From JBNKFV01 sp050289485 (lineage in GTDB: Bacteria; Pseudomonadota; Gammaproteobacteria; Pseudomonadales; Cellvibrionaceae), in NCBI GenBank assembly GCA_050289485.1, contig JBNKFV010000024.1, forward strand, positions 1-64,000: a stretch of 64,000 bases of DNA. The letters run 5' to 3'. Below the pieces are notes generated by a model. The model was not told where the DNA came from. It was given only the letters and a program-made list of their open reading frames with translations, and searched no databases. The number at the start of each line of letters is the position of its first letter. The stretch's first letter is position 1. This document shows, piece after piece, positions 32,030-41,410 of the stretch. Made by a program: the position numbers and the translations under genes.

Positions 32030-32467
32030 CTACTTGCTGTTTTCAACCATGTAATCAACCGCGCCTTTAATCTCGTCTTCGCTACAGTCCATACACAGGC
32101 CTTTCGCAGGCATCATACCCTTATCACCGGTGAAACCATTCCAGGCATGGGTATAAAGAGTATCCACACCCTTGGCAATACGCGGAGCCCACTCATCAGC
32201 GTGGCTGAACTTAGGCGCACCAGATACACCTGCCGCATGGCAGGTAAAACAGGTTTTATCGTACACCTGCTGGCCAGTGCGGGGTTCCGCAGGAGCGGCG
32301 GCAACCGGTGCTGCCGCACAATCATCACCAGACATACACGTGTTGCTCACTGGCTTGATACGTTCAGCGACCGCGTCTTCCACCGAAGAGGCGCTGGTTG
32401 CAGATAAAGAAATCGCCAACAATCCCACAGCAGCGAACAGGCTTACAGGCTTAATGGTCCAACTCAC
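32030..32467 (-). CDS. Cytochrome c5-like protein
   Basis: 145 residues. The signal peptide ends near TSASS (about residue 27). The haem site CFTCH is at 73-77, the likely axial methionine is in GDKGMMPAKG (118-119), and the CMDC pair at 125-128 is the extra disulfide typical of cytochrome c5. It should carry electrons in the periplasm. The start is a GTG at 32467 with GAGAGGA six bases upstream; no better ATG exists. A spacer rich in Ala and Pro (AAAPVAAAPAEP) separates the haem domain from the exported N-terminus. Confidence 0.88.
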   Translation of the reverse strand: MSWTIKPVSLFAAVGLLAISLSATSASSVEDAVAERIKPVSNTCMSGDDCAAAPVAAAPAEPRTGQQVYDKTCFTCHAAGVSGAPKFSHADEWAPRIAKGVDTLYTHAWNGFTGDKGMMPAKGLCMDCSEDEIKGAVDYMVENSK

Positions 32468-32845
32468 GGTGTGTCCTCTCTTGCTTTAGCTTTTAAACGA
32501 TATTCAGGTATTTATAGCCACAATAATTTGAGGCCGCATTATAGACACATTTGGCGAAGGGCGGAAATGCCGTGCGGGTTAAATTATCGCGCCAACACCC
32601 TGTTTAATGGTGTGTGCTTGATCTCGCGCAAACCGATCAAGGCTCCTCAAAGAGATTTTCCTTGTAATTCAGGGCATTACGGCAGCATGCGTTGTAATTC
32701 GTGCAACCACATGTCAGACTCAGCCCGCCGCTGGCGAGTAAAATGGCCCCGCAGCCCTAATTAAGGCATAGCCGCACAGGGCGCGCGCCACAACAAGCCC
32801 TATTACGGGCGTGCCTACCCATTGTTTGGAACAGCATTCAACACC
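32468..32845. other. Intergenic region between divergent cytochrome and prsK genes
   Basis: About 380 bp. It should hold the promoters of the cytochrome gene and of prsK. No operator, sigma-54 site or small gene stands out. Confidence 0.45.
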
Positions 32846-34882
32846 ATGGATTACTCAACTGTTACGTCATCTGCGTATATCAGCGCCTGCATTCTGTCGG
32901 CCATTCTTGCTGGCGTGTTTATTTTTCAGAGCACCAAACGGCTTATCAATCTCGGCCTTGCGTTTGCCGCTCTCGCCAACACCGTGTGGCTGGGGGGCAT
33001 TGTCTACTCCCACTATCAGCCGGAGTTCGGTGTTCGCTGGTTGGCCTTTCTCGAAACACTGCACTACAGCGCATGGGTGTTCGGACTCAGCCAGGCCTTA
33101 ATCCAGTCGGCCCATGCCATCGCGCCGCTAGGCCAACGTCTGCTACACGGAGCTAGCTGGTTGCTCTCAGGATTAATGCTGGCCCTATGTATTTTGGTGC
33201 CCGGTGCTGTAGAACCTCTGGGGCACTGGACAAACCTGTTGCTGGCGATCATTGCTATCTTCAGTGTTGAGCAACTCTACAAAAACACCTTTGTCGATCG
33301 CCAGATCAAACTGCTGTGCCTTAACCTGGCCGCCGTTTTCATTTACGACATCTACCTGCATTCACACAGCCTGCTGTTTGGCGAGTCGGGCAACAGCCTG
33401 TTGCAGGCCCGCGCAGCCATCGCGATGGCCACCGCATTTTTTATGGCGTTGGGCGCCGCACTGTTTGCAGAGCAAAGAGAACACCCGGCCGGGCTCGCGA
33501 TTTCACGACCTATTGCGTTTTACAGCACCTCACTGATTGTTACCGGGCTATTTATTACCGTGCTGGCCATGGGTGGCTACTTCGTTAAAACCTACGGTGG
33601 CGACTGGAGTACCGTACTCTATACCTTTATCTTGTTCAGCGCGGTCATGGCCATTGCCGCGGTATTTATTTCCAGTACGATTCGTTCGCGTTTGTCGGTA
33701 CTGATTAATAAACACCTATTCAGCCACAAATATGATTACCGCACCGAATGGCTGCGCCTGATTAACTATCTGTCACAACCCAGCGACTCAAAAGACTCGC
33801 GTCAGCGCGCCTTTTACGCGGTTGCCTCCATTTTTAACTGTCCCGGCGGTGCTCTGTGGATACGCAAGGAAGACAGCTACAACCCTGGGTACCGTGTAGA
33901 CCTGCCAGCGACGCTCGAACTACCCAAGGAGCCAGCCTACAGCCCGTTTACCGAAGTACTGCGTGAAGCCGAGTGGGTATTCTCACCCAACAGCACCAGC
34001 GACAACGAGCTGAGCCGCTATAACGACCGTTTACCCGCCTGGACCAAAAACATTCCTGGTCTGTGGTTGATTCTGCCACTGGTAACCGCCAACGAACTGG
34101 TGGGATTTATGATTCTTACCCGCCCTGCGGTAGACACAGCGCTGAGCTGGGAAGATCTCGACCTGCTCAAAGCCGTGGGCCGCCAGCTGGCAGACTTTAT
34201 CAAGCGCCACGAGCAGGCCGAACAGCTGGCCGAAAGCCGACAGTTTGACGCCTACAACAAGTTGGTGGCCTTTATTATTCACGACCTTAACAACCTGATT
34301 GCGCAACAGGCACTGGTGGTAAAAAACGCCGAGAAGCACAAGGACAATCCGGAGTTTGTTGAAGACACCATTCAAACCATCAGCAACTCGGTGGCCCGCA
34401 TGACCAACCTGTTGGCGAAGCTCAACCGCCGCGAAACCGAGTTAGTGAAATCGCTGTCGGTGACAGAACTGCTGGAAAAAGCCATCAGTCACTGCAATCA
34501 AAATCAGCCAACCCCGCAATTTATCAATGAGGGCGAAAGCTGCCTGGTCAAGGCCGACCGCGACCGCCTGGGCATGGCCATTACCCACTTGATTAAGAAT
34601 GCCCAGGAAGCTACTACCAAAGATGGCTGGGTAAAGGTCACCCTCAATAAGATTGGCAAACAGGCTGTCATTGATATCATCGACAATGGCATAGGAATGG
34701 ATACCAACTTTATTCAGAATTCGCTCTTCAAACCGTTTGAAACCACCAAGTCAGGCAAAGGCATGGGTATCGGTGTTTACCAATCGAGGGAATACATTCA
34801 AAGTTTAGGTGGTTCATTGACAGTCAGCAGTACTCTGGGTAAAGGTACTACCTTTACCCTGAAACTGCCGATACAGGTCTGA
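32846..34882 (+). CDS. prsK: XrtA/PEP-CTERM system histidine kinase PrsK
   Basis: 678 residues from the ATG at 32846; an in-frame TTG at 32822 is eight codons earlier. The N-terminal half has about eight membrane segments, a GAF-type sensor region follows, and the kinase core has the H-box IIHDLNNLIAQQ (about H479), an N-box near LIKNAQEA and the ATPase part DIIDNGIGMD...SGKGMGIGVYQSREYI. HDLNN in place of the usual HExxN motif is typical of PrsK-type kinases. It pairs with PrsR 51 bp downstream to control sigma-54 genes of the exosortase/exopolysaccharide system. The signal it senses is unknown. Confidence 0.88.
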   Translation: MDYSTVTSSAYISACILSAILAGVFIFQSTKRLINLGLAFAALANTVWLGGIVYSHYQPEFGVRWLAFLETLHYSAWVFGLSQALIQSAHAIAPLGQRLLHGASWLLSGLMLALCILVPGAVEPLGHWTNLLLAIIAIFSVEQLYKNTFVDRQIKLLCLNLAAVFIYDIYLHSHSLLFGESGNSLLQARAAIAMATAFFMALGAALFAEQREHPAGLAISRPIAFYSTSLIVTGLFITVLAMGGYFVKTYGGDWSTVLYTFILFSAVMAIAAVFISSTIRSRLSVLINKHLFSHKYDYRTEWLRLINYLSQPSDSKDSRQRAFYAVASIFNCPGGALWIRKEDSYNPGYRVDLPATLELPKEPAYSPFTEVLREAEWVFSPNSTSDNELSRYNDRLPAWTKNIPGLWLILPLVTANELVGFMILTRPAVDTALSWEDLDLLKAVGRQLADFIKRHEQAEQLAESRQFDAYNKLVAFIIHDLNNLIAQQALVVKNAEKHKDNPEFVEDTIQTISNSVARMTNLLAKLNRRETELVKSLSVTELLEKAISHCNQNQPTPQFINEGESCLVKADRDRLGMAITHLIKNAQEATTKDGWVKVTLNKIGKQAVIDIIDNGIGMDTNFIQNSLFKPFETTKSGKGMGIGVYQSREYIQSLGGSLTVSSTLGKGTTFTLKLPIQV

Positions 34883-34933
34883 GCAGTAGCATAATGCTTG
34901 AAACCAGTCCAAGGATAAGCAATAAGATCGACT

Positions 34934-36292
34934 ATGAGTGCAAATAATACGGAAAAAACCTTACTGATCATTGAAGACGATCAGGGCCTGCAAAGCCAGT
35001 TGCGCTGGCACTTCGACCAGTACAAAACGGTAATCGCCGGCGACCGGGAAAGCGCGGTTAATCTGGTTCGGCAAATCAATCCGGCAGTGATTATTCAGGA
35101 CCTCGGCTTACCCCCCGATGAAGACGGCGTAGAAGAAGGCTTTCTCTGTATTGGCGAGATTTCAAAAATCGCCCCAGCCAGTAAAATTATCGTGATGACC
35201 GGTAAAGCCGATCGCGAAAACGCCCTCAAGGCCGTCGCCATGGGTGCCTACGACTTCTATGAAAAACCCGTTAACACCGATATTCTCGATCTAATTGTGC
35301 AGCGCGCCTTCCACATGTACGAACTGGAAGACGAAAACCGCCAATTGCAACAACAGATTCACTCGCCGCTCGAAGGCGTTATCGCCTCCGATCCGCGCAT
35401 GCTCAAAATTTGCCGCACCCTGGAAAAGCTTGCCCCCACCGATGTGACCTGTACTTTACTGGGCGAGAGCGGGACCGGTAAAGAAGTGCTATCACGGGCC
35501 ATTCACACCCTCAGCCCTCGCAGAGACAACCGATTTGTCGCCATCAACTGCGCAGCAGTGCCAGAAAACCTCATGGAAAGCGAGCTGTTTGGCTACGAAA
35601 AAGGTGCTTTTACCGGCGCCGCAAAACGTACCGAAGGCAAAATCGAAACCGCCCAAAACGGCACCTTGTTTCTCGACGAAATTGGCGATATGCCATTGAA
35701 TTTGCAGGCAAAATTGCTACGTTTTCTGCAAGAACGGGTAATTGAGCGCGTGGGCGGGCGAACCGAAATTCCCGTTGATGTGCGCGTAGTGTGCGCCACC
35801 AACAAAGACCTCGAAGCCATGGTCGCCGAAGGCACCTTCCGCGAAGACCTTTACTACCGCATCTGCGAAATGGTGATTCATATTCCGCCCCTACGGGAGC
35901 GTGTTGGCGATAAAATACTGCTTGCCAGGCACTTCCTCAAACGCTTCGCGCAGGCCCAGGGCCAGAAAGTCGTTGGCTTTAGCCCCGAAGCCGTCACAGC
36001 CATCGAAAGCTACCCCTGGCCTGGTAACATCCGCGAGATGGAAAACAAGATTAAACGCGGCGTTATCATGAGTGAGGACAAACACATTACCATCGAAGAT
36101 CTGGGCCTGCCGACCTCTGGCGAGTTGGTGGTGTCCCTGCGCGAAGTCAGGCAACAGGCTGAAGTCGCTGCGATTTTGCAGGCTATGTCGATGGCCGATG
36201 GCAATATCTCCGCTGCCGCCAAGCTACTTGGCGTCACCCGCCCCACCCTCTACGACCTGATGAAAAAGTATGGGATGCAAATGAGCGACTAG
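34934..36292 (+). CDS. prsR: PEP-CTERM-box response regulator PrsR (sigma-54 activator)
   Basis: 452 residues of the NtrC type. The receiver has the phospho-acceptor D56 in IIQDLGLPP. The AAA+ domain has Walker A GESGTGKE at 177-184, the sigma-54 contact GAFTGA at 224-229 and a FLDEIGDMP segment. A C-terminal Fis-type helix-turn-helix (NISAAAKLLGVTRPTLYDLM) binds DNA. It should be phosphorylated by PrsK and activate sigma-54 promoters. The -24/-12 promoters found before both PEP-CTERM genes at 44132 and 45088 are natural targets. Confidence 0.92.
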   Translation: MSANNTEKTLLIIEDDQGLQSQLRWHFDQYKTVIAGDRESAVNLVRQINPAVIIQDLGLPPDEDGVEEGFLCIGEISKIAPASKIIVMTGKADRENALKAVAMGAYDFYEKPVNTDILDLIVQRAFHMYELEDENRQLQQQIHSPLEGVIASDPRMLKICRTLEKLAPTDVTCTLLGESGTGKEVLSRAIHTLSPRRDNRFVAINCAAVPENLMESELFGYEKGAFTGAAKRTEGKIETAQNGTLFLDEIGDMPLNLQAKLLRFLQERVIERVGGRTEIPVDVRVVCATNKDLEAMVAEGTFREDLYYRICEMVIHIPPLRERVGDKILLARHFLKRFAQAQGQKVVGFSPEAVTAIESYPWPGNIREMENKIKRGVIMSEDKHITIEDLGLPTSGELVVSLREVRQQAEVAAILQAMSMADGNISAAAKLLGVTRPTLYDLMKKYGMQMSD

Positions 36293-36521
36293 CCTAACCC
36301 TTAAGGCTTGGCACGCAAATAACTCTCGCGTCTATTCGATATGCCACTATCTCAGTTTATAAAAAAGTTGATATATGTCGCATATCCCATAGCCGCACCA
36401 TGCCAGCTCGAATCCACCACACTAAAGTGCCAATCAAATCACAGTAAAGAAGCTTAAAATAAAGAAAATAACCTCTAACGGTCATCAGCAGGAAACCACC
36501 CTTGACCAGAGGGGTTATCGT

Positions 36522-37922
36522 ATGAAAAAGCCTATGCAAAATACATTAAGAACATCGCTATCACTGGCTACTCTCTGTGTCGCCTTAGCAGCTTGCGGCG
36601 GTGGTGGTGGCGAGGAATCGTCCAAGTCGACCGGCAACGAACAGATACCAGCCTCCAATACGAGTAATGAAACTGCTACCCCTGCTCCACAAGAGTCGTC
36701 TGCTGAGCAGAGTCAAGAACCACAATTAAAAACCGGGATACTGATAGACAGCCCAATGGCAAATGTGGGATATACCACCTCGTCTGGCCGCAAAGGCAGA
36801 ACCGATACACAGGGTCAGTTTTTCTATGAGACCGGAGACAGCGTCGTATTTTCCTTAGGTAGCATACAGTTTACGGCCGTCGCCGGCGCACCAGTGATCA
36901 CGCCGCTGGATTTATTCGGAACTACCGACCTCAACGAAAATAGCGTGATAAACGCATTAAGATTGTTTCAGTCGTTAGATGATGATGGCAATGTTGACAC
37001 CGAGATCACCTTTTCCAACCTAACCATCTCAGCCATCAATGCTGCAGACCTGCGTATAGAGGATTTCGAACTGCCCAGCGAGGAATTTCAAGCTCTTCCA
37101 TCGATACAACATATACTGGCCAACGGAGAGGTAGCAACCACTGAACTTGTTGCAGCAGAAAGAGCCTTAGCCCACTTTGCTCAATATGCCACCAATGCCG
37201 CCAACCTGGACTCTGATCACGACGGCATTCTCAATAGTGTCGACGCTGACGATGACAACGATGGCCTACCCGATATTAGCGATACCAGCCCTTTGGGAGA
37301 GCTGTCAAATGCTGTCGCAGACAGTGGCCAACCGTCTAATTCTGGCTTTACAGACACAAAGGACACATTGCCGACCGCAGACTCTACCGCCACAGTGGTA
37401 GAGCTTACAAGTCCGTCGCAGCCAAACCAGTCAACACAAGAACCCGAAGTAGAAGTAACCGACAATCAAAGCGACAGCCCGCAGGTAACAACTGAAGAAG
37501 AAGTAACAGACACCCAAAGTGGCAGCCCACAGGTAACAACTGAGGAAGAAACAGTATCTGATGAACTACCCGTGGATAATTCTCTAATCACCCAGGAAGA
37601 AGAAACCGTAACCAATGAAAACCCTGTCCTTGTAGACAATGAAGACCCAACTAAATATGCCGCTACGTTGTCGTGGGCCACACCTGACACCCGTGAAAAT
37701 GGTGATACACTGGCCAACAATGAGATTGGCGGGTTCGAAATCAAATACCGCAGCGTTGATGATGCCAGCTATATGACTATCACGGTTCAGGGCGCTGACG
37801 TCCACGAATATACATTGGGCAATCTCAATCCCGGCACCTACGAATTCATGATAGCCACTTTTGATGCAGACGGAGTGTACAGCCAGTTCTCTGAGCCACT
37901 GCTCTACACACTTGGCTCCTAA
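36522..37922 (+). CDS. Surface lipoprotein with calcium-binding loop and fibronectin III-like domain
   Basis: 466 residues. The lipobox LAAC places the lipidated cysteine at C25, followed by a Gly run and a Ser/Thr/Glu-rich spacer. Residues about 67-220 form a domain often seen in such proteins (LKTGILIDSPMANVGYTT). At about 229-250 there is a thrombospondin-3-like calcium loop (DSDHDGILNSVDADDDNDG). A repetitive acidic stalk (SPQVTTEEE, PQVTTEEE) leads to a fibronectin III-like C-terminal domain from about 376. The last 90 residues match the next gene closely. It sits in the PEP-CTERM locus, suggesting an envelope or matrix role; the ligand is unknown. Confidence 0.75.
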   Translation: MKKPMQNTLRTSLSLATLCVALAACGGGGGEESSKSTGNEQIPASNTSNETATPAPQESSAEQSQEPQLKTGILIDSPMANVGYTTSSGRKGRTDTQGQFFYETGDSVVFSLGSIQFTAVAGAPVITPLDLFGTTDLNENSVINALRLFQSLDDDGNVDTEITFSNLTISAINAADLRIEDFELPSEEFQALPSIQHILANGEVATTELVAAERALAHFAQYATNAANLDSDHDGILNSVDADDDNDGLPDISDTSPLGELSNAVADSGQPSNSGFTDTKDTLPTADSTATVVELTSPSQPNQSTQEPEVEVTDNQSDSPQVTTEEEVTDTQSGSPQVTTEEETVSDELPVDNSLITQEEETVTNENPVLVDNEDPTKYAATLSWATPDTRENGDTLANNEIGGFEIKYRSVDDASYMTITVQGADVHEYTLGNLNPGTYEFMIATFDADGVYSQFSEPLLYTLGS

Positions 37923-37960
37923 TTCTTTCCGTCAGGGCAACCAAAGGAAACAGGGGAAAC

Positions 37961-38416
37961 ATGATGTTAAATACTGGCGCTATCTGGCCCACATTGTTAT
38001 GCCTATCCCACCGTAGACTTTGGTTCGCAACCTGCCTTTTGCTCCTCAGTGCCTGTGGTGGAGGCGGTGGCAGTAGCGCGGCACCTCCACAGCCTGATAA
38101 TAATGAGGTTGGACAGGGAGAGAATACGACAAACAATGCAACAGGCAAATACACCACGACTCTATTCTGGAGCGCCCCCAAAACCCGAGAAAACGGACGC
38201 CTAATCCCAGTTGACGAAATTGGCGGATTTGAAATTAAATTTCGTAGTATTGAGGATACCGGCTATACCACAATAACCATTGAGGGTGCTAACATCAGCA
38301 ACTACGCCCTTGGTAAATTGAGCGCAGGCACCTACGAAGTGATGGTAGCCACCTTTGATATCAATGGCTTCTACAGCGAATTCTCCGAACCACAACTCTA
38401 CACAGTAGGCTCGTAA
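37961..38416 (+). CDS. Small lipoprotein with fibronectin III-like domain
   Basis: 151 residues. The lipobox LLSAC gives a lipidated C32, followed by a Gly run and a short spacer. The rest (about 63-151) is one fibronectin III-like domain: TTTLFWSAPKTRENG, EIGGFEIKFRS, GTYEVMVATFD and SEFSEPQLYTVGS. The same words occur at the end of the previous protein (EIGGFEIKYRS, GTYEFMIATFD, SQFSEPLLYTLGS), so the two arose by duplication. It starts with MMLNT, as does the prsT-like gene at 38666, with similar upstream bases. Such proteins are common in XrtA loci. Confidence 0.72.
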   Translation: MMLNTGAIWPTLLCLSHRRLWFATCLLLLSACGGGGGSSAAPPQPDNNEVGQGENTTNNATGKYTTTLFWSAPKTRENGRLIPVDEIGGFEIKFRSIEDTGYTTITIEGANISNYALGKLSAGTYEVMVATFDINGFYSEFSEPQLYTVGS

Positions 38417-38665
38417 CCGGCCTCCTACCCGTTTGCAGAAGACAACCAGCCAGCCAGCCAGCCACAACATAGTATTTTCTTTCCACTTCCCTTGTTAAAC
38501 TACATGATCCGAACCTGCGGCATATTGCACCTTCGGTTTGTTAACACTAACTAACGTGATCACAGCTAGCAACCATTTGCCACGCCACACCGAATGTCTG
38601 ACCGGCTTATCCGCCAGTCTGGGTCTACCGACAGCAGATGCAAAATAATTAATTGAATAGGGAAC

Positions 38666-41308
38666 ATGATGTTAAATACTCGCACCGCTTTTCAGCTACT
38701 GTTACAACATTCACGCCACCTACTGTGTCTGACAGCCAGCCTTCTATTTATCACTGCCTGTGGCGACAAACAGGCACAAGACGCCGAACAGAGTGCTATA
38801 CATTTAAAGCAGGCCGAAGGCTACCGGCAACAAGGCCAGTACCGCCCAGCTATCATCGAAGGGCGCAATGCGGTACAAAAGAATCCACAAGACCCTGCCG
38901 GACACATTCTTCTGGCCAATATCTTTTTAGATATCAATTACACCCAGCAAGCAGCAGAACAATTAAAAGCCGTACCAGAAGCACACCACAACGACCTCAA
39001 CTACTTGCTGGCTGAAGCCAGTATGCTGATCCACCGCAACAAATACGAAAGTGCCCTGAAAACACTGGCCAACCCGGTTACCCAAAACCAGCTTGAAGCA
39101 TCCCTGCTTAAAGGCAAAGCGCTGCACGCACTCGGCAAACTCAACGACGCCATGACCGTCTACTCAAGCCTGCCACCGGATAACAAAGACGTACAATTGG
39201 GTAAAGCCAGACTTTATGCCGAGCAAAACAACTTCCACTCGGCATTTCAGCTACTGCTGGAACTGAAACAAACGGCGCCTGAAGATCCAGAGGTCAGTTT
39301 ATTTGAGGCGCAGCTGGCAGTGAAAGACGGCAACCTCGAACGCACGGAAGCACTGCTGACCGAAACGCTCGCGCGACTGCCTAACACCGACATCATCACG
39401 CCGCTAAAAGCCAATGTCATGAGAAACATGGCCAGTATACTGATTCAACAGGGGCGGTCATCAGAGGCCATGGTTTACACCAAAGCCCTTTCTGAAGCCT
39501 ACCCCGGAGCCGATCTGGCCCAGGCAAAGTTTAAAAAAGCCTTGGAACACCTGCAGCAGGGCGACCTGCCCCAGGCCAAAGCCAATCTCGAAGAAATGTT
39601 GCAAGACTACCCGCAATTTGAGCAGGGGGCGCAATTACTGGGTATCATCAGCTACCTGCAAGGCGACTATGAAAAAGCCGAAAGCTATTTCAGTGAAAAC
39701 CTCGATCCGGAGACGGCATCACAACTGGCCACCAACGTGGCCGCACAAACCAGCCTGCGGCTCAATCAGCCAGACAAGGTTATGGAGTTGTTGGGAGGCA
39801 GTATCGACGAGACCGACGACCCCCAGGCCCTGGCTCTGTATGGCATGGCCGCCTTCGCCGCCGGCAAAGCGCAAGAAGGCGAACAGGCCCTACTCAAAGC
39901 GGTCAAAAGGCAACCCGACAATTATCGACTGCGGGTAGCACTGGCAGACTTGTATAGCAAAAACCTGAACAACCAAAAAGCATTGGAGCAACTACAGGCT
40001 GCCTATGGCAGCGAATCAGGCAAGCAGGACTCACAGGTTCTCGCACGCTTGGTCCGGCAATATTACTCTATGGGGCAAATAGGCACAGCCGATACCCTGC
40101 TCGAAAAAACACAACAAAACGATCCGAAAAACCCGAAAGTACTCAAACTCATTGCCGACACCAAGTTGTTTAAAAAAGACTACGAAGGCGCCCGCCAGAT
40201 GTATCGCAAAGCCCTCACCAGCGAGCCTGACAATATTTCGGTGCTAACTGCTTATGCCGCAGCCAGTCTCCAAGCCAGCGCCTGGGATGATGCCATCAAC
40301 GCTTTTGAAAAAGTTATTCAGCTGGAACCTGCTGGCATTAATGGCTATCGTGGACTACTACAGGCTTACCTGACGCAAGATAAAGCCGACATAGGTGAGG
40401 CCAAACTTAACGCCTTAAAACCACAGGTTGCCACCGTGCAGCCCTACTTGGTGCTCGCCGAGCATTACACTCGCCTGCAGCAGTTCAAACAAGCCCATAG
40501 TGAAATTGACCAGGCCCAAAAGTCATTTTCTGAACCCTTGTTGCAGCAAGCCGATGCATTGATTGCCTATCACGAAGCCGCTCTGGCCATGCGCCAGGAA
40601 GCCTATGGGCAGGCAAAATCAGTCGCCCTGGAAGGGCTGCAACAAGACCCAAGTAATGAGCGTTTGCTCGGGCTCCTTGTAGAAGCCGAAACCAGACTCG
40701 GCAATTATGACAATGCCCGCGAACTGGCCCAACAACTGGAGCAAACCAATTATGCGGTATCTCAGATAATGCGGGCTGAAATTGCCTTGGCACAAAAGAA
40801 AACTGCCACTGCACTGACCTACCTGCAAAATAGCTGGAACAAACAGCCATTCGAACTCACAGCCAAGAAAATTTATGGCCTCAAAGTGTCTGAACAAAGT
40901 GCGGACGAAGCAAATGCCTTTCTGCCAGAGTGGCTGGAAAAACTTCCCCAAAGCCCAACCGCATTGTCTCTTGCTGCCGATCAAGCCCTGGAAGACAACG
41001 ACTACCAAGCCGCCATCAATTATCTTGATCGCGTTATAGCCCTTGCCCCCAACTCGCCGGTCACGCTCAACAATCTGGCATGGGCCTACCTGCAAACCAA
41101 CAACAAAGAGGCCCTAAGCACGGCGCAGAGAGCCTACCAACTCGCACCAGAGCGAGCAGATATTGTCGATACCTACGGATGGATACTGGTAAAAAATAAA
41201 CAAGTACAAGAGGGGTTGGCCATACTGGAAAAGGCCCTCGCACTGGCCCCCGATAATAAGGAAATTGAGCAGCATGTCACAGAGGCCAAAAAACTACTAC
41301 AGCGCTAA
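38666..41308 (+). CDS. prsT: XrtA/PEP-CTERM system TPR lipoprotein PrsT (first copy)
   Basis: 880 residues. The lipobox is ITAC with C32. The rest is a long array of tetratricopeptide repeats, starting with HLKQAEGYRQQGQYRPAIIE and ending with LNNLAWAYLQTN and DTYGWILVKNKQVQEGLAIL. This is the PrsT family of exosortase A loci, lipoproteins thought to scaffold export or assembly of PEP-CTERM proteins and polysaccharide. It is followed 102 bp later by a paralogue with the same plan. No sigma-54 site is clear in front of it. Confidence 0.88.
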   Translation: MMLNTRTAFQLLLQHSRHLLCLTASLLFITACGDKQAQDAEQSAIHLKQAEGYRQQGQYRPAIIEGRNAVQKNPQDPAGHILLANIFLDINYTQQAAEQLKAVPEAHHNDLNYLLAEASMLIHRNKYESALKTLANPVTQNQLEASLLKGKALHALGKLNDAMTVYSSLPPDNKDVQLGKARLYAEQNNFHSAFQLLLELKQTAPEDPEVSLFEAQLAVKDGNLERTEALLTETLARLPNTDIITPLKANVMRNMASILIQQGRSSEAMVYTKALSEAYPGADLAQAKFKKALEHLQQGDLPQAKANLEEMLQDYPQFEQGAQLLGIISYLQGDYEKAESYFSENLDPETASQLATNVAAQTSLRLNQPDKVMELLGGSIDETDDPQALALYGMAAFAAGKAQEGEQALLKAVKRQPDNYRLRVALADLYSKNLNNQKALEQLQAAYGSESGKQDSQVLARLVRQYYSMGQIGTADTLLEKTQQNDPKNPKVLKLIADTKLFKKDYEGARQMYRKALTSEPDNISVLTAYAAASLQASAWDDAINAFEKVIQLEPAGINGYRGLLQAYLTQDKADIGEAKLNALKPQVATVQPYLVLAEHYTRLQQFKQAHSEIDQAQKSFSEPLLQQADALIAYHEAALAMRQEAYGQAKSVALEGLQQDPSNERLLGLLVEAETRLGNYDNARELAQQLEQTNYAVSQIMRAEIALAQKKTATALTYLQNSWNKQPFELTAKKIYGLKVSEQSADEANAFLPEWLEKLPQSPTALSLAADQALEDNDYQAAINYLDRVIALAPNSPVTLNNLAWAYLQTNNKEALSTAQRAYQLAPERADIVDTYGWILVKNKQVQEGLAILEKALALAPDNKEIEQHVTEAKKLLQR

Positions 41309-41410
41309 ACCAGCGCTTATCGCCTCAGCCAATGAGCAGCGAGTAAAACCCTAAACAACCACGACACAGCAGATCGCATTTTGTTGAGATAAACTGTTAA
41401 GGAAAAAATT

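Noticed and set aside
32471..32764. A 97-codon plus-strand ORF before prsK
   Set aside because: Composition is not protein-like, there is no ribosome site, and it overlaps the promoter side of the cytochrome gene.
36308..36324. TTGGCACGCAAATAACTC as a sigma-54 promoter before the 466-residue lipoprotein
   Set aside because: The -24 half is good but there is no GC at the right distance for the -12 element.
38446..38464. Short CCAG tandem repeat between the lipoprotein gene and prsT
   Set aside because: Only about four units of a 4-bp repeat, outside any gene. There is no sign of function or phase variation.
38627..38643. GGGTCTACCGACAGCA as a sigma-54 promoter for the first prsT
   Set aside because: GG and GC have the right spacing, but the other consensus positions do not match. 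It is too weak to call.
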